DNA of 64,000 bases from Zhongshania aliphaticivorans (lineage in GTDB: Bacteria; Pseudomonadota; Gammaproteobacteria; Pseudomonadales; Spongiibacteraceae): positions 2,015,501 to 2,079,500 of the forward strand of contig NZ_CP014544.1 in NCBI RefSeq assembly GCF_001586255.1. The letters run 5' to 3'. Positions 62,391 to 64,000 of the stretch are shown here, one piece after another. The notes beneath the pieces were generated by a model. It saw only the letters and a program-made list of their open reading frames with translations, made no database searches and was not told where the DNA came from. Position numbers and translations under genes: made by a program. Numbering within the stretch: position 1 is the first letter of the stretch; the number at the start of each line of letters is the position of its first letter.

Positions 62391-64000
62391 GTTACCGCCG
62401 TTTCTAATTTTTTACCTTGGCGCGTTAATCGCCTTAGTTGGCGGCGCGACATGGCGTGGCCCTGCCTTAATTGTGGTTGTTGTTGTCAGCGCCTTAAACC
62501 TCTGGCAGCTGCCGAGCGGTTTTGGTCTTGAAACTCAATTAATGGGTATGGCGCTCAAGCCAATTCATATCGACCGTTTAAGCCTGTTGTTTGGCTATTT
62601 ATTTCATATCGCGGCCTTGATCAGTGTTATTTATTCCCTGCACATTAAGGATAAAACGCAGCAGGTCGCAGCGATGCTTTACGCTGGCAGCGCATTAGGG
62701 GCGGTATTTGCGGGCGATTTGCTGACTTTATTCATTTTTTGGGAAATGCTGGCGGTCACCTCGGTCTTTTTGATCTGGGCGCGTCGTACAGATACCGCTT
62801 ACAGCGCCGGTATGCGTTACCTAATCATCCAGGTAATCTCGGGGCTGCTACTGCTGGTCGGTATCATTCTCTATTTCAAACAGAACGGCAGTCTGATGTT
62901 TACTGAAATCGGACTCGATTCAATTGCCAGTTGGTTTATGTTCTTGGCATTTGGTATCAAATGCGCGTTCCCGTTTTTTCATAACTGGCTAACCGATGCC
63001 TACCCAGAAGCGACCCCAACCGGTACCGTATTTTTGAGCGCATTCACCACCAAGGTTGCGGTGTATGCAATGGCCAGGGGCTTCCCTGGCACCGAAATGC
63101 TGGTTTATATCGGCGCGACAATGGCGTGTTTCCCGATATTCTTTGCTGTTATTGAAAATGACCTCCGCCGAGTCCTCGCCTACAGCTTAGTCAACCAGCT
63201 GGGCTTTATGATGGTTGGCATCGGTATCGGCACGGAGTTAGGTATTAATGGCGCAGTTGCCCACGCCTTTAACGACGTTATTTTTAAAGGTTTATTGTTC
63301 ATGTCCATGGGCGCGGTGCTATACCGCACTGGGCGCATTAACGGCTCTGAACTGGGCGGTTTATACAAGTCGATGCCCAAAACAGCCATACTCTGTATTG
63401 TTGGCGCGGCGTCGATATCGGCATTCCCGTTGTTCAGCGGATTTGTCAGCAAATCCATGATCATGTCGGCAGCGCTTAAAGAGCACTTTAACATTGTGTG
63501 GCTACTGCTATTATTCGCTTCGGCTGGGGTATTCCATCACGCAGGTATCAAAATCCCCTACTTTGCGTTTTTCGCGCACGACTCTGGTATTCGCTGTAAA
63601 GAAGCACCTTGGAATATGCTACTCGCAATGAGTATCGCGGCGACCCTGTGTCTTGCGATCGGTATCTTTCCGCAACTACTTTACCAACACCTGCCGTTCC
63701 CAACGGATTACAGTGCTTATGATGTGAGCCATATTCTCACTCAGACCCAGCTTCTGTTTTTCTCTGCATTGGCGTTTGTTTGGCTGAACCTAAAAGGTAT
63801 GTATCCGCCAGAATTGCCGTCTACTAATTTAGATTTCGATTGGATGTATCGACGGCCCCTGCCGCGGCTAATCAATGCCTGTGGTCGCTTAGTAAATCGT
63901 GTGGATCTCACTATTCGCAGTCGCATTATGGGCATTGGCAATACTCTCGAGCAGCGTTTAGCCGCGCTTAATAGCGGCGAAGGGGTTTTTTCCCGCACGA
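62377..64000 (+). CDS. Third D-type antiporter subunit (partial, cut by window edge)
   Basis: Open from ATG 62377 (GGAGG before it) to the window end, at least 541 codons. The translation gives LELPPFLIFYLGALIALVGG-like helices at the start (MLGIELPPFLIF), WEMLAVTSVFLIWARRTDT with the key Glu, CAFPFFHNWLTDAYPEATPT and AYSLVNQLGFMMVG. It is clearly NuoL/M/N-related. The 3' end lies outside the window. Confidence 0.85.
   Translation, partial: MLGIELPPFLIFYLGALIALVGGATWRGPALIVVVVVSALNLWQLPSGFGLETQLMGMALKPIHIDRLSLLFGYLFHIAALISVIYSLHIKDKTQQVAAMLYAGSALGAVFAGDLLTLFIFWEMLAVTSVFLIWARRTDTAYSAGMRYLIIQVISGLLLLVGIILYFKQNGSLMFTEIGLDSIASWFMFLAFGIKCAFPFFHNWLTDAYPEATPTGTVFLSAFTTKVAVYAMARGFPGTEMLVYIGATMACFPIFFAVIENDLRRVLAYSLVNQLGFMMVGIGIGTELGINGAVAHAFNDVIFKGLLFMSMGAVLYRTGRINGSELGGLYKSMPKTAILCIVGAASISAFPLFSGFVSKSMIMSAALKEHFNIVWLLLLFASAGVFHHAGIKIPYFAFFAHDSGIRCKEAPWNMLLAMSIAATLCLAIGIFPQLLYQHLPFPTDYSAYDVSHILTQTQLLFFSALAFVWLNLKGMYPPELPSTNLDFDWMYRRPLPRLINACGRLVNRVDLTIRSRIMGIGNTLEQRLAALNSGEGVFSRT

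Noticed and set aside
1-64000. CRISPR array, rRNA or tRNA genes
   Set aside because: No regularly spaced repeats of CRISPR size and no cloverleaf or rRNA-like segments were seen on reading both strands.

Overview
The window reads as a chromosomal (or large plasmid) segment of a marine-type Gammaproteobacterium. That rests on Fur-, CadR/PbrR- and NrtR-like regulatory sites, proteobacterial czc/cop gene order, an EptA/PAP2 lipid A pair and moderate G+C. I cannot fix the genus from the sequence alone. Three blocks can be separated.

(1) 0.4-29 kb, metals. After an AraC regulator, a membrane fatty-acid-hydroxylase-type protein and a TonB-dependent receptor with a near-consensus Fur box come three linked metal-resistance units. 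The first is a minus-strand operon (13534 to 4937) encoding a BlaI-type repressor, an M56 (BlaR1-like) protease, CzcC, CzcB, CzcA, HupE/UreJ-like and two small envelope proteins. The second is a copper unit: a CusS/CusR-type two-component system divergent from copA, copB, a Met-rich periplasmic protein, a cytochrome c and a coiled-coil protein. The third is a CadR/PbrR-type regulator divergent from a CDF transporter, a small Cys/His protein, a second CzcCBA set and a PII-like protein.

(2) 29-53.5 kb, an accessory and probable defence island. It opens with a KfrA-like protein and a tyrosine recombinase, followed by an XRE repressor / small DNA-binding protein / SF2 helicase cassette. An NAD-linked group comes next (metallophosphoesterase, 5'-nucleotidase, NrtR, SPFH protein, NAD-kinase-like protein). 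Then a six-gene minus-strand cluster encodes a sigma factor, an HTH-like protein, an ImmA/IrrE-UvrD-nuclease giant, a triple ubiquitin-like/E2 fusion, a JAB-E1 fusion and a DUF6527 protein. Next is a SLATT + reverse-transcriptase pair whose upstream region folds into a chain of hairpins closed by a 13-bp stem. This element is split by an intact IS21-family insertion with a 5-bp target duplication. A second tyrosine recombinase follows, then a second copy of the nucleotidase gene with a remnant of the nrtR 3' end.

(3) 53.8-64 kb, envelope and ion homeostasis: EptA-type phosphoethanolamine transferase with a PAP2 phosphatase, then a long Mrp/Mnh-type cation/proton antiporter operon (E, F, G, B, C, D, a second D-like, a small membrane protein, a third D-like cut by the window edge).

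The most notable systems are the ubiquitin-like conjugation operon joined to a sigma factor and helicase, and the SLATT-RT system with its IS-split structured RNA.
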